Positions 18,191-25,703 of a DNA stretch of 42,052 nt are shown here, piece after piece (the first letter of the stretch is position 1; every line of letters begins with the position of its first letter). Location of the stretch: NCBI GenBank assembly GCA_949282305.1, contig CASDPB010000108.1:1-42052 (forward strand), given 5' to 3'. The notes beneath the pieces were generated by a model. It saw only the letters and a list, made by a program, of their open reading frames with translations. It was not told where the DNA came from and searched no databases. Made by a program: the position numbers and the translations under genes. The stretch comes from an uncultured Lentisphaeria bacterium. GTDB taxonomy: Bacteria; Verrucomicrobiota; Lentisphaeria; Victivallales; UBA1829.

Positions 18191-18522
18191 GATTTCAATA
18201 TAAAATATCATTACTCCCGTGCTCAGGCAATCCGGTATCTTGGTGAGGCAAATTCAAAAACGACTCTGTTCGGCGGAAGGGAAAAAAAGAGAGAAAAAGT
18301 GCTGCCCGACTCCGGTCAGACAAACCGGAGGGAAAATGACCGGTCTGCCCGAATTCCGCCTGTGATGCGGAGGAAATCAGGACCGCTTCGGGAAAGACGG
18401 GACACGTTTCAATCATTGCTCCCGATCTCCGGCGAAGCGGAACGATTGGACTTCCTCCGGCTCGGCAAGTTCGCCGCGGGGAACGCTCAGCGGTCGGGGG
18501 GCGGCTCGGACTTGAAAGACAG
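18191..18522. other. Non-coding stretch behind the esterase gene
   Basis: No gene is supported. Bases 18191-18240 are the decayed counterpart of the divergent GH38 promoter region. The rest shows neither a GH38-like frame nor anything else recognisable, so the duplication apparently ended near 18260 or the downstream part was lost. Confidence 0.5.
18284..18330 (-). terminator. Possible terminator of the GH5-esterase operon
   Basis: CTCCGGT (18310-18316) and ACCGGAG (18324-18330) form a 7-bp stem. On the minus strand it is followed after some 12 bases by a T-rich tract (18284-18300). The distance to the T tract and to the esterase stop (about 190 bases) makes this only a candidate. Confidence 0.3.
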
Positions 18523-19983
18523 TTATGGCTGCGGAACAGGCTTCTGACCGCTTTTTCCGGAGGAAAGAAACTCCGGCGCCACCCGCTTGACTTTGCCACG
18601 GGGAATCACAACCGGATAATAGCCGCGCTCCCGTGACCATGCCGTTTTCGCCGGATAGGGATAAAGCGGCACGGTGTATGCCAAATTTCCGCCCTCGTAC
18701 CGTTTGGCTTCAAGCGATTCGGGGGCACGCCCCTTTTCACACCAGTCGGTCATGACGGCAACCCAGTCCGGCAGCGCATTGATGCCGGGGCCGGAACCGT
18801 GATGCGCCATGCCGGGGATCAGAAAATAGCGGAAGAAACTCTGCGTTTCCTCAAGAGAGCCGACCTGCTCGATGACTTTTTCATAATAGTCCAGCGTTGC
18901 CTGGAAAGGCACCACCGAATCGGCGGTGCCGGAGGTCATCAGCAGCTTGCCGCCGCGCTTGCGGAAAGCCGCAAGGTCGGGGTTTTCCGCAGTCAGGTCT
19001 GTCGCCAGCGCCGCGGTGTAGCGGTCGAAATCCTTGCCGAAGTCAAGCGCCAGATAATCGGCGTCTTTGCCGAACACCCAGTTGAAGAGGTAGAGATTTC
19101 CCGCCGCCGGCCAGAAATTGGAGCCGGGAGGGATTCCGTCGAAGATCCGTTTTCCCGAAACTGCGTGGCGGGGTCCGTCAAACAGCAGACGGAGCCCTTC
19201 GCGCTGATCGGGCGTGAGCGAAGGCTCGGCGGCGATGAGCATTTCAAGTTCAGCCTCGGAAAAACGCGGATCAGAGATGCACTTCCCCGCGAAAGGCGGA
19301 ATCTCCGAAGGCGCCTTGATCCGGTTTGCGGCGGCAATAATCGCTTTTTCCTGAGCGGAAGTGAAGTTGCAGCGTTTCAATATCTGATACGTCCAGAGAA
19401 AATAGGCATGCAGCGGCGTCCGGCAATGTGCCGGGAGAGTGGCGACGATACCGTCGTAATCCTCCGGATAAAGCTGCGCCTCCCGGATTGCCTGCTGGCC
19501 GCCGGTGGAATGACCGTGAAAATAGGAGTAGTCGGGGCGTCTGCCGTAGTAATCCTCGATGATCTCCTTGGCGGCGACGGTCATCAGATGGGTGGCGCGG
19601 TAGCCGAAATCCTTCCAGACTTCGGGATTGCCGATCCCCGCGTCCGGCGCGGGATTGGTGCCGAGATCGGTGGTTGCGACCGCAAAACCGCGCTGGAAGT
19701 AAGGGATGTATTTCGCTTCATCAATGCTGCCCGCCATGCCGCTGTTGCCGAGAGAGAAGAGCCTGCCGTTCCACTCCTTCCGTTCCGGCAGCCAGACCGC
19801 GACCCGGATGTTGGAGCCGGGCGCGGGATTCAGCAGGAGCCGCACCGCGGTTCCGCCGAGCGGCAGGGCTTCGACGGCGGTGACTTTCGCGCAGTCCAGC
19901 TTCAGAGAGGGCGTCCAGCCGTCTCTGCCGATGGCGGTACCGGCACACAGCAACGATGCCAATGCAACGGAAGCGAGTTTCAT
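18523..19983 (-). CDS. Secreted tannase/feruloyl esterase family protein
   Basis: A 486-residue exported alpha/beta hydrolase of the tannase family. The signal peptide ends near GTAIG. Catalytic elements are visible: FHGHSTGGQQ (Ser159), GTADSVVPF (Asp355) and GMAHHG (His394 or 395). The family usually has Cys directly before the Ser and after the His, joined by a disulphide (CS-D-HC); both are absent here (His158 and His395). The family releases gallate or ferulate esters, which would strip acyl groups from plant hemicellulose or phenolic glycans. Its start lies 18 bases after the GH5 copy 2 stop, so it is probably the third gene of that operon; no equivalent follows GH5 copy 1. Confidence 0.85.
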   Translation of the reverse strand: MKLASVALASLLCAGTAIGRDGWTPSLKLDCAKVTAVEALPLGGTAVRLLLNPAPGSNIRVAVWLPERKEWNGRLFSLGNSGMAGSIDEAKYIPYFQRGFAVATTDLGTNPAPDAGIGNPEVWKDFGYRATHLMTVAAKEIIEDYYGRRPDYSYFHGHSTGGQQAIREAQLYPEDYDGIVATLPAHCRTPLHAYFLWTYQILKRCNFTSAQEKAIIAAANRIKAPSEIPPFAGKCISDPRFSEAELEMLIAAEPSLTPDQREGLRLLFDGPRHAVSGKRIFDGIPPGSNFWPAAGNLYLFNWVFGKDADYLALDFGKDFDRYTAALATDLTAENPDLAAFRKRGGKLLMTSGTADSVVPFQATLDYYEKVIEQVGSLEETQSFFRYFLIPGMAHHGSGPGINALPDWVAVMTDWCEKGRAPESLEAKRYEGGNLAYTVPLYPYPAKTAWSRERGYYPVVIPRGKVKRVAPEFLSSGKSGQKPVPQP

Positions 19984-20001
19984 GGCAAGGCGTGCTCCCT
20001 G

Positions 20002-21768
20002 TTATTTGGCTTTCGGGAAAGGAGTGGCCATGATTCTCGCCGCCGGGAAGCACAGGTCGCTGTAAGCGCAGGAATCATAACGCAGGGGATTTATTCCGAC
20101 TTTGTCGACTTTATTGTAGGTGCAGCGCGGGTTGTCCTCCAGACGCTTCAGTGCCCAGATCATCCAGCCGATGTCCTCTTTGGCGCAAAGCGTCAGCATA
20201 CCGGCGATGAAACTGCGGCAGACCGTTTCGCTCTTTGCCCACGTGGTTGCGCCGAATTCAGTGCAGAGCACCGGGACGTTGTGCTTGTCCCGGAAGGCGG
20301 TGACATAACCTGCAACCTGCCATGGGTGATTGTCTTCCGGGTAATCGTGGAAGATGAAAACGACATTGTTGTACGGCGCATCAACGGTTGAAGCGGTCGG
20401 TCCCCAGGTTTTTTCCATGGCGCGGGCGTGCGACCAGTCGGCGTTGCCGAGCAGAATGATGTGGCGCTGGTCAACCTTGCGGATCGCCTTGAGACAGCGG
20501 GTGTACCATTCCCGGGTGGTTTCCGGTTTGATGTCGTGAGGCTCGTTGAGCAGTTCGTAGCCGAGGACGGTGGGTTCATCCTTGAAGTATTCGGCGACCT
20601 TGACCCAGCATTCAATCCATTTGGCAACACCGGCTTCGTTCCAGCGGTCTACGGACTGTTTCTGGCGCGCTTTGGCTTCGTCAATCTTGGCGCTGAAATA
20701 ACCGTGGTCGTCAAGGATCACATAGAGATTGTGCCGCTTGGCAGCCAGCACGACAGGAAGCACGAAATCGCGGATATGCTCTTCGATATTGAGCGGAACG
20801 GATTCATCGTTGTTGAAGAAGCGGACGTAGAAAGGCAGCCGGATCGTATTCATGCCGCGCGCCTTGCAGAATTTCATGACTTCTTCGTCCTGCGCCGGGA
20901 TGATGACGTCGCGGCAGTAGCCGACGCCGACCGGAATAAAGCGTTTCTCACCGTCTTTTGCCAGAGGCGAAGTGACAATCTCCTTGCCTTTCACCCGAAG
21001 CCAGGTGTGGGAGTCATCGGCGCGGTAGCCGAAAAGCGGCAGCTGAATCGAGGTGTCGGCGGTTTCCTTTCCGCCGTTGACCGTAGCGTAAAGGGTGTTC
21101 CAGAGACCGATGTTGACCGGCGGACGCTTCCACTTGAGTTCATAGACGCCGTTCCGGCTTTTGACGGTCCGGGTTTTGACTTCGCCGCGCGAATTGCGCA
21201 GATGGACGGTGACTTCGGCATTCGGAACGGAGGTCGTGCCGCGCACCGTCAGCTCCGACTGAACCTTGGCGACGTTTCCGGTGATGGAAAGCGTGACCCG
21301 ACGGGGCTTCTCAATGGCGATTTTCCGGATGACGACGTTTTTCGGGTCCGGCTGAAATTCAAGCTGAAGCATTTGAAATTTCTTGCCCGGCGCCACCGGC
21401 AGCGGGACCACGATCTCCTGAAAATCGGAGCTGGCGCGGACCGGCATTTCGATTCCGTCCACAACCGTCCTGTCGGCTTTGCGCCAGCGGGTGCGCATCA
21501 CGGTATCCTTGGCGCTCCTGAGCTCGACAACCAGCGCATCGTCAGCCTCGAAATCGGAGGATATTTTTTCCTTGAAATTGATCGCGCCGCGCAGGAACAC
21601 CTGAATTCCGGGGGTATCCCGGTTCAGCGTCAGTATGCCTTTTTCCTCCTTGAACGAGGAACCGTCCGACCCTCCTATGGTGATTTTATCTTTGACCGGC
21701 ATCAGCGACGCGGCGTTGAGAGAGAGTGCCCCGAGTGCGGCAACGCAAAACATCAGTGATTGTTTCAT
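20002..21768 (-). CDS. Secreted GH5-family glycoside hydrolase, copy 2
   Basis: A 588-residue paralogue of the enzyme at 15310-17106. ATG 21768 has GGAG six bases upstream; an earlier ATG at 21798 in the same frame lacks one. The signal peptide is MKQSLMFCVAALGALSLNA. The N-terminal beta-sandwich is poorly conserved with copy 1, but from about residue 255 the barrel aligns nearly without gaps: GMNTIRLPFY, YVILDDHGYFS, YELLNEPHD (acid/base Glu409), VLCTEFGAT (nucleophile Glu504), MIWAL. It lies between a pseudopilin gene, now frameshifted, and the esterase, all on the minus strand. Confidence 0.88.
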   Translation of the reverse strand: MKQSLMFCVAALGALSLNAASLMPVKDKITIGGSDGSSFKEEKGILTLNRDTPGIQVFLRGAINFKEKISSDFEADDALVVELRSAKDTVMRTRWRKADRTVVDGIEMPVRASSDFQEIVVPLPVAPGKKFQMLQLEFQPDPKNVVIRKIAIEKPRRVTLSITGNVAKVQSELTVRGTTSVPNAEVTVHLRNSRGEVKTRTVKSRNGVYELKWKRPPVNIGLWNTLYATVNGGKETADTSIQLPLFGYRADDSHTWLRVKGKEIVTSPLAKDGEKRFIPVGVGYCRDVIIPAQDEEVMKFCKARGMNTIRLPFYVRFFNNDESVPLNIEEHIRDFVLPVVLAAKRHNLYVILDDHGYFSAKIDEAKARQKQSVDRWNEAGVAKWIECWVKVAEYFKDEPTVLGYELLNEPHDIKPETTREWYTRCLKAIRKVDQRHIILLGNADWSHARAMEKTWGPTASTVDAPYNNVVFIFHDYPEDNHPWQVAGYVTAFRDKHNVPVLCTEFGATTWAKSETVCRSFIAGMLTLCAKEDIGWMIWALKRLEDNPRCTYNKVDKVGINPLRYDSCAYSDLCFPAARIMATPFPKAK

Positions 21769-21801
21769 AACAGTCTCCAGAATTACTTTATTGTTCATTG
21801 T

Positions 21802-21973
21802 TTAATGGTTAATGGTGTAGTACCAGGCATAATTGCCGTTTTTGCCCCGTGCGATTTCCGCCTGGCTGATCCAGCCCGCATGACCGTCCGCCCAGGTGAT
21901 GTTCAGTCCGCCGGAATGACGGCGGCTGACTCGTTCATGGCGGCGGTTCATCGAATCGTGGCATCCCGGATAT
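21802..21973 (-). pseudogene. Out-of-frame C-terminal tail of pseudopilin copy 2
   Basis: This frame reads [16 protein letters not shown], then LNITWADGHAGW, an exact H-X9-DG motif, and ends 33 bases before the GH5 start. It belongs to the pseudopilin whose main frame stops at 21948. The tail is intact and shows no further damage, which suggests a recent event or a sequencing error. Confidence 0.75.
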
Positions 21974-22616
21974 GGTGCAGGATGCAGTAGTGACCGTATT
22001 CCGTGTAAATCCACTGGGAGGCATCGACAGTGTCGCCGACAAGGGCGGTTTCGGAAAGCAGCCGTTTGAATTTAGAGATTTTGATCTGAGTCGAAGTCGC
22101 CGGATTGCTTGACGAATAATTTCCGCTGACGTTGTCGTTCCAGCCAAGTCCGCCGGTCTGACCGGGATACGTCTTGAATTCAGAGGCGAATTTACTGCCG
22201 ACACCGCTGAAATTGGGACAGCTGAATACACTGCCGACGCCAAACCGCTTGTCTTTGATTACATCCCCTCTGGTGGTCCGGTCGGTTATGCCGACATAAG
22301 GAGCAAGCTGATATTTCCACATGCTGGAATTGCCGTCGAGCTTGCCGGAGGGCAGCCAGTCCTCATAGTCGGCGGTATACTGGACGATGGCGGAACCGAT
22401 CTGCTTGCAGTTGCCGAGGCATTTGATAGCGTTCGCCTTGTCCCGCGCCTGCTTCAGCGCCGGCAGAAGCATCCCTGCCAGAATTGCGATGATCGCCACA
22501 ACGACGAGCAGCTCAATAAGGGTAAAATCCCGGCGGGCGGCGCCGGACATGTTGATGTGTTTCATTCCTTCACGTGTTTTCCATTCCAACTGTTTATTCT
22601 TTACGATGTTATCCAT
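21948..22616 (-). CDS. Pseudopilin, copy 2, prematurely ended by a frameshift
   Basis: ATG 22616 (GGAG nine bases upstream) opens a frame that matches copy 1 through leader, [20 protein letters not shown] helix and globular domain up to [19 protein letters not shown]. It then stops at TGA 21948 after 222 residues, before the H-X9-DG motif. The missing tail is present in another frame (21802-21973). A single-base deletion around 21955-21975 explains this. As in copy 1, the residue before Phe is Asp, and an internal ATG at 22550 would give the leader MSGAARRD. It is either a recent mutation or a sequencing error; the gene heads the GH5-esterase operon. Confidence 0.78.
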   Translation of the reverse strand: MDNIVKNKQLEWKTREGMKHINMSGAARRDFTLIELLVVVAIIAILAGMLLPALKQARDKANAIKCLGNCKQIGSAIVQYTADYEDWLPSGKLDGNSSMWKYQLAPYVGITDRTTRGDVIKDKRFGVGSVFSCPNFSGVGSKFASEFKTYPGQTGGLGWNDNVSGNYSSSNPATSTQIKISKFKRLLSETALVGDTVDASQWIYTEYGHYCILHHIRDATIR

Positions 22617-22815
22617 TTTCAATATCTCCGTTATCAGTCCGTTGGGCTTCTTCCAGAAGCCGTCGCAACTGACAGACAACAGCTATGTCTGTTCGTTCAC
22701 ACAATGCCGTTCGCTGTCAATCTCCTTTGTGAATAAAATAAGCTACATCATAACTCCGTCACCTTCCAATTTTTTGCGTCCTTATGAGATCACTGTCATT
22801 ATGTCTTCGCCGTTA

Positions 22816-22844
22816 ATTATATATTATGCAGGGGAGAATGTCAA
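22816..22844 (-). promoter_or_regulatory. Perfect-consensus promoter for pseudopilin-GH5-esterase operon
   Basis: On the minus strand TTGACA (22844-22839), 17 bases, TATAAT (22821-22816): an exact sigma-70 consensus with ideal spacing. Initiation near 22809 leaves a leader of about 190 bases before ATG 22616. Such a strong core promoter implies control by a repressor or within the leader. Confidence 0.78.
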
Positions 22845-22886
22845 TAGGCAATCATGCAAAAAGAAAAGAATTTTACGAAATTTACA

Positions 22887-22900
22887 ATACAAAATTGTAT
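22887..22900. promoter_or_regulatory. Candidate operator ATACAA-N2-TTGTAT in the divergent promoter region
   Basis: Same palindrome as at 18177-18190, here between the minus-strand operon promoter and the plus-strand GH38 promoter, about 43 bases from each -35 box. A single bound regulator could control both directions. Confidence 0.58.
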
Positions 22901-22942
22901 GATCAAAATATAAAATATCATTCTTTTTTGTTCAGACAATCC

Positions 22943-22971
22943 TTGCTTTTGCTCAAGTAGTTCGGTATATT
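22943..22971 (+). promoter_or_regulatory. Candidate promoter of the GH38-regulator operon
   Basis: TTGCTT (22943-22948), 17 bases, TATATT (22966-22971), about 42 bases before ATG 23013. Reasonable match to the sigma-70 consensus and correctly placed for the alpha-mannosidase gene. Confidence 0.5.
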
Positions 22972-23012
22972 AGTGATAAGAGCAAGTCAACAACATAAGA
23001 AAGGTGTCAGAA

Positions 23013-25703
23013 ATGAAGCAGTTTCATGTGATTTCACATACGCACTGGGACCGTGAGTGGTATCAGCCGTTCGAGGTATTCCGTCATCGTCTGGTCGATC
23101 TGATCGACCATCTGCTGGAGATTTATCAGGAGTATCCGGAATATGTGTTCGAGCTGGATGCACAGACCGTTTGTCTGGAGGATTATCTGGAAGTCCGCCC
23201 ATACCGCCGCGCGGAACTGGAACGCTGCATACGTTCCGGCAATCTGAAAGTCGGACCGTGGTATGTGCAGAACGACTTCTTCCTGACCGGCGGCGAAGCC
23301 ACCGTGCGAAATCTTCTGATGGGAACCTCGCTGGCGGAGAAGTTCGGAGCGTGCGCCCGGTGCGGCTACACGCCCGATCAGTTCGGATTGATCGGACAAC
23401 TGCCGCAGGTTTTCCGCGGCTTCGACATCGACAACTGCGTATTCGGGCGCGGCTACCGGCGGGAGGGGGAAACGCTGCCCAACGAATTTGAATGGCGTTC
23501 GCCGGACGGTTCGGCGGTGCTTGCCTCCTTTATGAGCCGCTGGTACAACAACGCCCAGCGGTTTCCGGCTGATCCGGAGCTGGCGCTGCTCTTTTTCCGC
23601 GAAGTGGAGGCGGCGCAGGAGACTGAGGCGGTCACACCGCACCGGCTGCTGATGAACGGCGTCGATCATCTGGAGGCGCAGGAGAATCTGCTGCCGATAC
23701 TGAAGGAGCTGAACCGCCGGATCGCGCCGGACATGATTTTCCAGTCCACACTCTGCGGTTATCTGGAAGCTGTGCGGAAGTTCGTGAAGGAACATGGCGT
23801 CGCGCTGCACAGCGAAACAGGAGAACTGCGCTACGGCGCATCCGGCAACGTTCTGCAGGGAACACTGTCGGCACGGCTGCCCCTGAAGCGGGAGAACGAT
23901 CATTTCGAGGCGCTGATCGAACTGCGGCTGGAACCGCTGTACATCCTGCTGGAACAGCTCTGCGGCGACGAACTGTATGACCGCGACTATTTCCGTTATC
24001 TGTGGAAATCTCTGCTGCGCAACCAGCCGCACGATTCCATCTGCGGATGCAGCACTGACCGGGTTCATCAGGACAATGCCAATCGTTTCGCCCGGCTCGG
24101 CGACCTGGTGAAAGATCTGACTGACCGCGGCGTCCGGCACTTCTGGGCGCGGCTCGATCGTCGGGACATGAATCCGGCGGACTACCTGCTTGTGCTGTTC
24201 AATCCCCTGCCCCGCACCCGCTCGGAGGTCGTGGCAGCGGAGGTGTTCCTGCCGCTGGACGAGAACCCGGAGACAATCCGGCTTACCGATCCCGCAGGCA
24301 AACCGGTGCAGTTTGCGGTCCGTTCGGTGGAACGCCGGTTCCAGACCAACTACTCGGCGATCAACCTGCCCGGACAGATTCCGTGTCTGCGGGTCGAGCT
24401 TGACATTGCCGCCGAAGCGCTTCCGCCGTGCGGATTCCGGGTTCTGCGGTTGAGTTACGGCGGAAACACGCCGCTGACGGTGGCCGACGCCGAAGCCGGA
24501 ACCGTGCTGGAAAATGCTTTCGTTCGTTTTACGGTCGATGCTTCGGGACGGTGCGAACTCCTCGACAAAGATTCCGGCGAAACATTCCCCGATCTGATTT
24601 CGTTCACTGACGAGGGGGACGCCGGTCACTCCTACAACTTCCTGCCGGTCGAAAACGGAAGCATCCGGGAGCTGGGCGCGATCTCGCGCATACAGGTCAA
24701 CGGCTTCCGGCGGGGACTGCGGCAGGGTGTGCGGGTCGAATACGAATTCGACCTGCCGCGCGATTACGATTTTGATCTGTGCCGTCCGACGGAAGAAACG
24801 GTTTTGAACCGGCTGACCGTCGAATACACTCTTGATGAGTTTTCCCGCCATGTCGCGGTCGAAACCAGGATCGGAAACCGTTCCGGCTCCCACCGGCTGC
24901 GGGCGGTGTTTCGTCACGGAATCGCATCTCCCGTCACGCTGGCATCCGTGCCGTTCGGTTTCGAACAGCGCACCCGTGACGAACTGCTCCGGCAGGAGGG
25001 ACGCCATAACGCGGACCAGCCCGATTCCGGCGTAATCACGATCCGGGAAGGAAAGCGGCAGTTCAGCTGTCTGAACGAGGGACTGCATGAGTACGAGCAT
25101 CTGGCAGACGGCAGAATCGCGCTGACGCTGCTGCGTTCGACCGGCAATGTGAATGCGGTCCGTTACGATGAAAACGGTCAGTGCATTCGTTCCGGCGCAG
25201 AGTGGTGCGCGCCCGAAGGAAAATTGATCGGAGATCACACCTTCCGGTTCGCTCTGCGTCCCGGCGCGGCGACTCCGGCGGAGCTGGAACAGGAACATCA
25301 GGCTTATCTCGCACCGGCTTTCGCCGCCTTCGATTCGGTCGATCCGCATAAATTGACCGGCGGACGCCCGTGCGACCAGTGCAGCGCGGTGCGGGAACTG
25401 TTCTTCCGCGACCTGCCGCTGGAGAAACAGCGGCTGCCGCTTCAGGCTTCCGGCATCGAATTAAGCGGAGAGGCGGTGTTTTCCGCTCTCAAAAAGGCGG
25501 AGGACGGCGACGGCGACATTCTGCGTATCTACAATCCGGAGCGGCAGACAGCCGAAGTTTCGGTGCTGCTGCCGCCGGGTCTGCGGGCATGTCCGGCGCG
25601 GCTTGACGAAACCCCCGAAGGGGAACCGCTGAACGGCAGCCCGCTCCGATTGACATTGTCTGCAGCGACAATCCGGACGCTGCGCATAAAAAGGGAGGAA
25701 TAA
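23013..25703 (+). CDS. GH38 alpha-mannosidase
   Basis: An 896-residue enzyme with no signal peptide, so cytoplasmic. The N-terminus carries the zinc-binding HTHWDREW, then GYTPDQFGLIGQLPQ, in which the Asp is the expected nucleophile, and LMNGVDHLE with the second metal-site His. The length and layout (catalytic barrel, three-helix bundle starting with LRNQPHDSICGCSTD, C-terminal beta-sandwiches) fit bacterial GH38 proteins of the MngB type. It removes alpha-mannosyl residues, possibly from acylated or phosphorylated disaccharides; the substrate is unknown. AGAAAGG lies eight bases before ATG 23013; a GTG at 23004 is in frame but sits inside that binding site. It is divergent from the GH5-esterase operon and its stop overlaps the regulator start. 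Confidence 0.93.
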   Translation: MKQFHVISHTHWDREWYQPFEVFRHRLVDLIDHLLEIYQEYPEYVFELDAQTVCLEDYLEVRPYRRAELERCIRSGNLKVGPWYVQNDFFLTGGEATVRNLLMGTSLAEKFGACARCGYTPDQFGLIGQLPQVFRGFDIDNCVFGRGYRREGETLPNEFEWRSPDGSAVLASFMSRWYNNAQRFPADPELALLFFREVEAAQETEAVTPHRLLMNGVDHLEAQENLLPILKELNRRIAPDMIFQSTLCGYLEAVRKFVKEHGVALHSETGELRYGASGNVLQGTLSARLPLKRENDHFEALIELRLEPLYILLEQLCGDELYDRDYFRYLWKSLLRNQPHDSICGCSTDRVHQDNANRFARLGDLVKDLTDRGVRHFWARLDRRDMNPADYLLVLFNPLPRTRSEVVAAEVFLPLDENPETIRLTDPAGKPVQFAVRSVERRFQTNYSAINLPGQIPCLRVELDIAAEALPPCGFRVLRLSYGGNTPLTVADAEAGTVLENAFVRFTVDASGRCELLDKDSGETFPDLISFTDEGDAGHSYNFLPVENGSIRELGAISRIQVNGFRRGLRQGVRVEYEFDLPRDYDFDLCRPTEETVLNRLTVEYTLDEFSRHVAVETRIGNRSGSHRLRAVFRHGIASPVTLASVPFGFEQRTRDELLRQEGRHNADQPDSGVITIREGKRQFSCLNEGLHEYEHLADGRIALTLLRSTGNVNAVRYDENGQCIRSGAEWCAPEGKLIGDHTFRFALRPGAATPAELEQEHQAYLAPAFAAFDSVDPHKLTGGRPCDQCSAVRELFFRDLPLEKQRLPLQASGIELSGEAVFSALKKAEDGDGDILRIYNPERQTAEVSVLLPPGLRACPARLDETPEGEPLNGSPLRLTLSAATIRTLRIKREE

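Larger units (their letters stand above)
17923..18240. repeat. Duplicated upstream region, copy 1
   Basis: This leader, promoter and operator region aligns along its length with 22617-22970. Conserved blocks include GTTATCAGTCCGT, CAATGCCGTTCGCTGTCAAT, ATAAAATAAGCTACATCAT, CTCCGTCACCTTCCA and AATGTCAATAG. Relative to the other copy it lacks 21 bases after CAATCC (18228-18233), which in copy 2 hold the -35 of the divergent GH38 promoter. Confidence 0.75.
22617..22970. repeat. Duplicated upstream region, copy 2
   Basis: Counterpart of 17923-18240, with the same order of leader, promoter and operator. It is more complete: bases 22943-22963, absent from copy 1, carry the -35 of the divergent promoter. 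Just before the pseudopilin binding site both copies keep a short GGCTT.../...AAGCC hairpin. Confidence 0.75.

Noticed and set aside
18185-18599. Frames of 120 codons (+) and 134 codons (-) behind the esterase gene
   Set aside because: Arg/Ser-rich translations with no pattern; the plus frame begins inside the operator palindrome.
18799-21759. Long plus-strand open frames (18799-20391, 20428-21759) across the esterase and GH5 copy 2
   Set aside because: They cross gene borders, are low-complexity and have no family resemblance; the minus-strand genes have catalytic motifs and signal peptides.
23034-25349. A 771-codon open frame antisense to the GH38 gene
   Set aside because: The sense frame has the complete GH38 motif set; the antisense frame is a codon-bias shadow.
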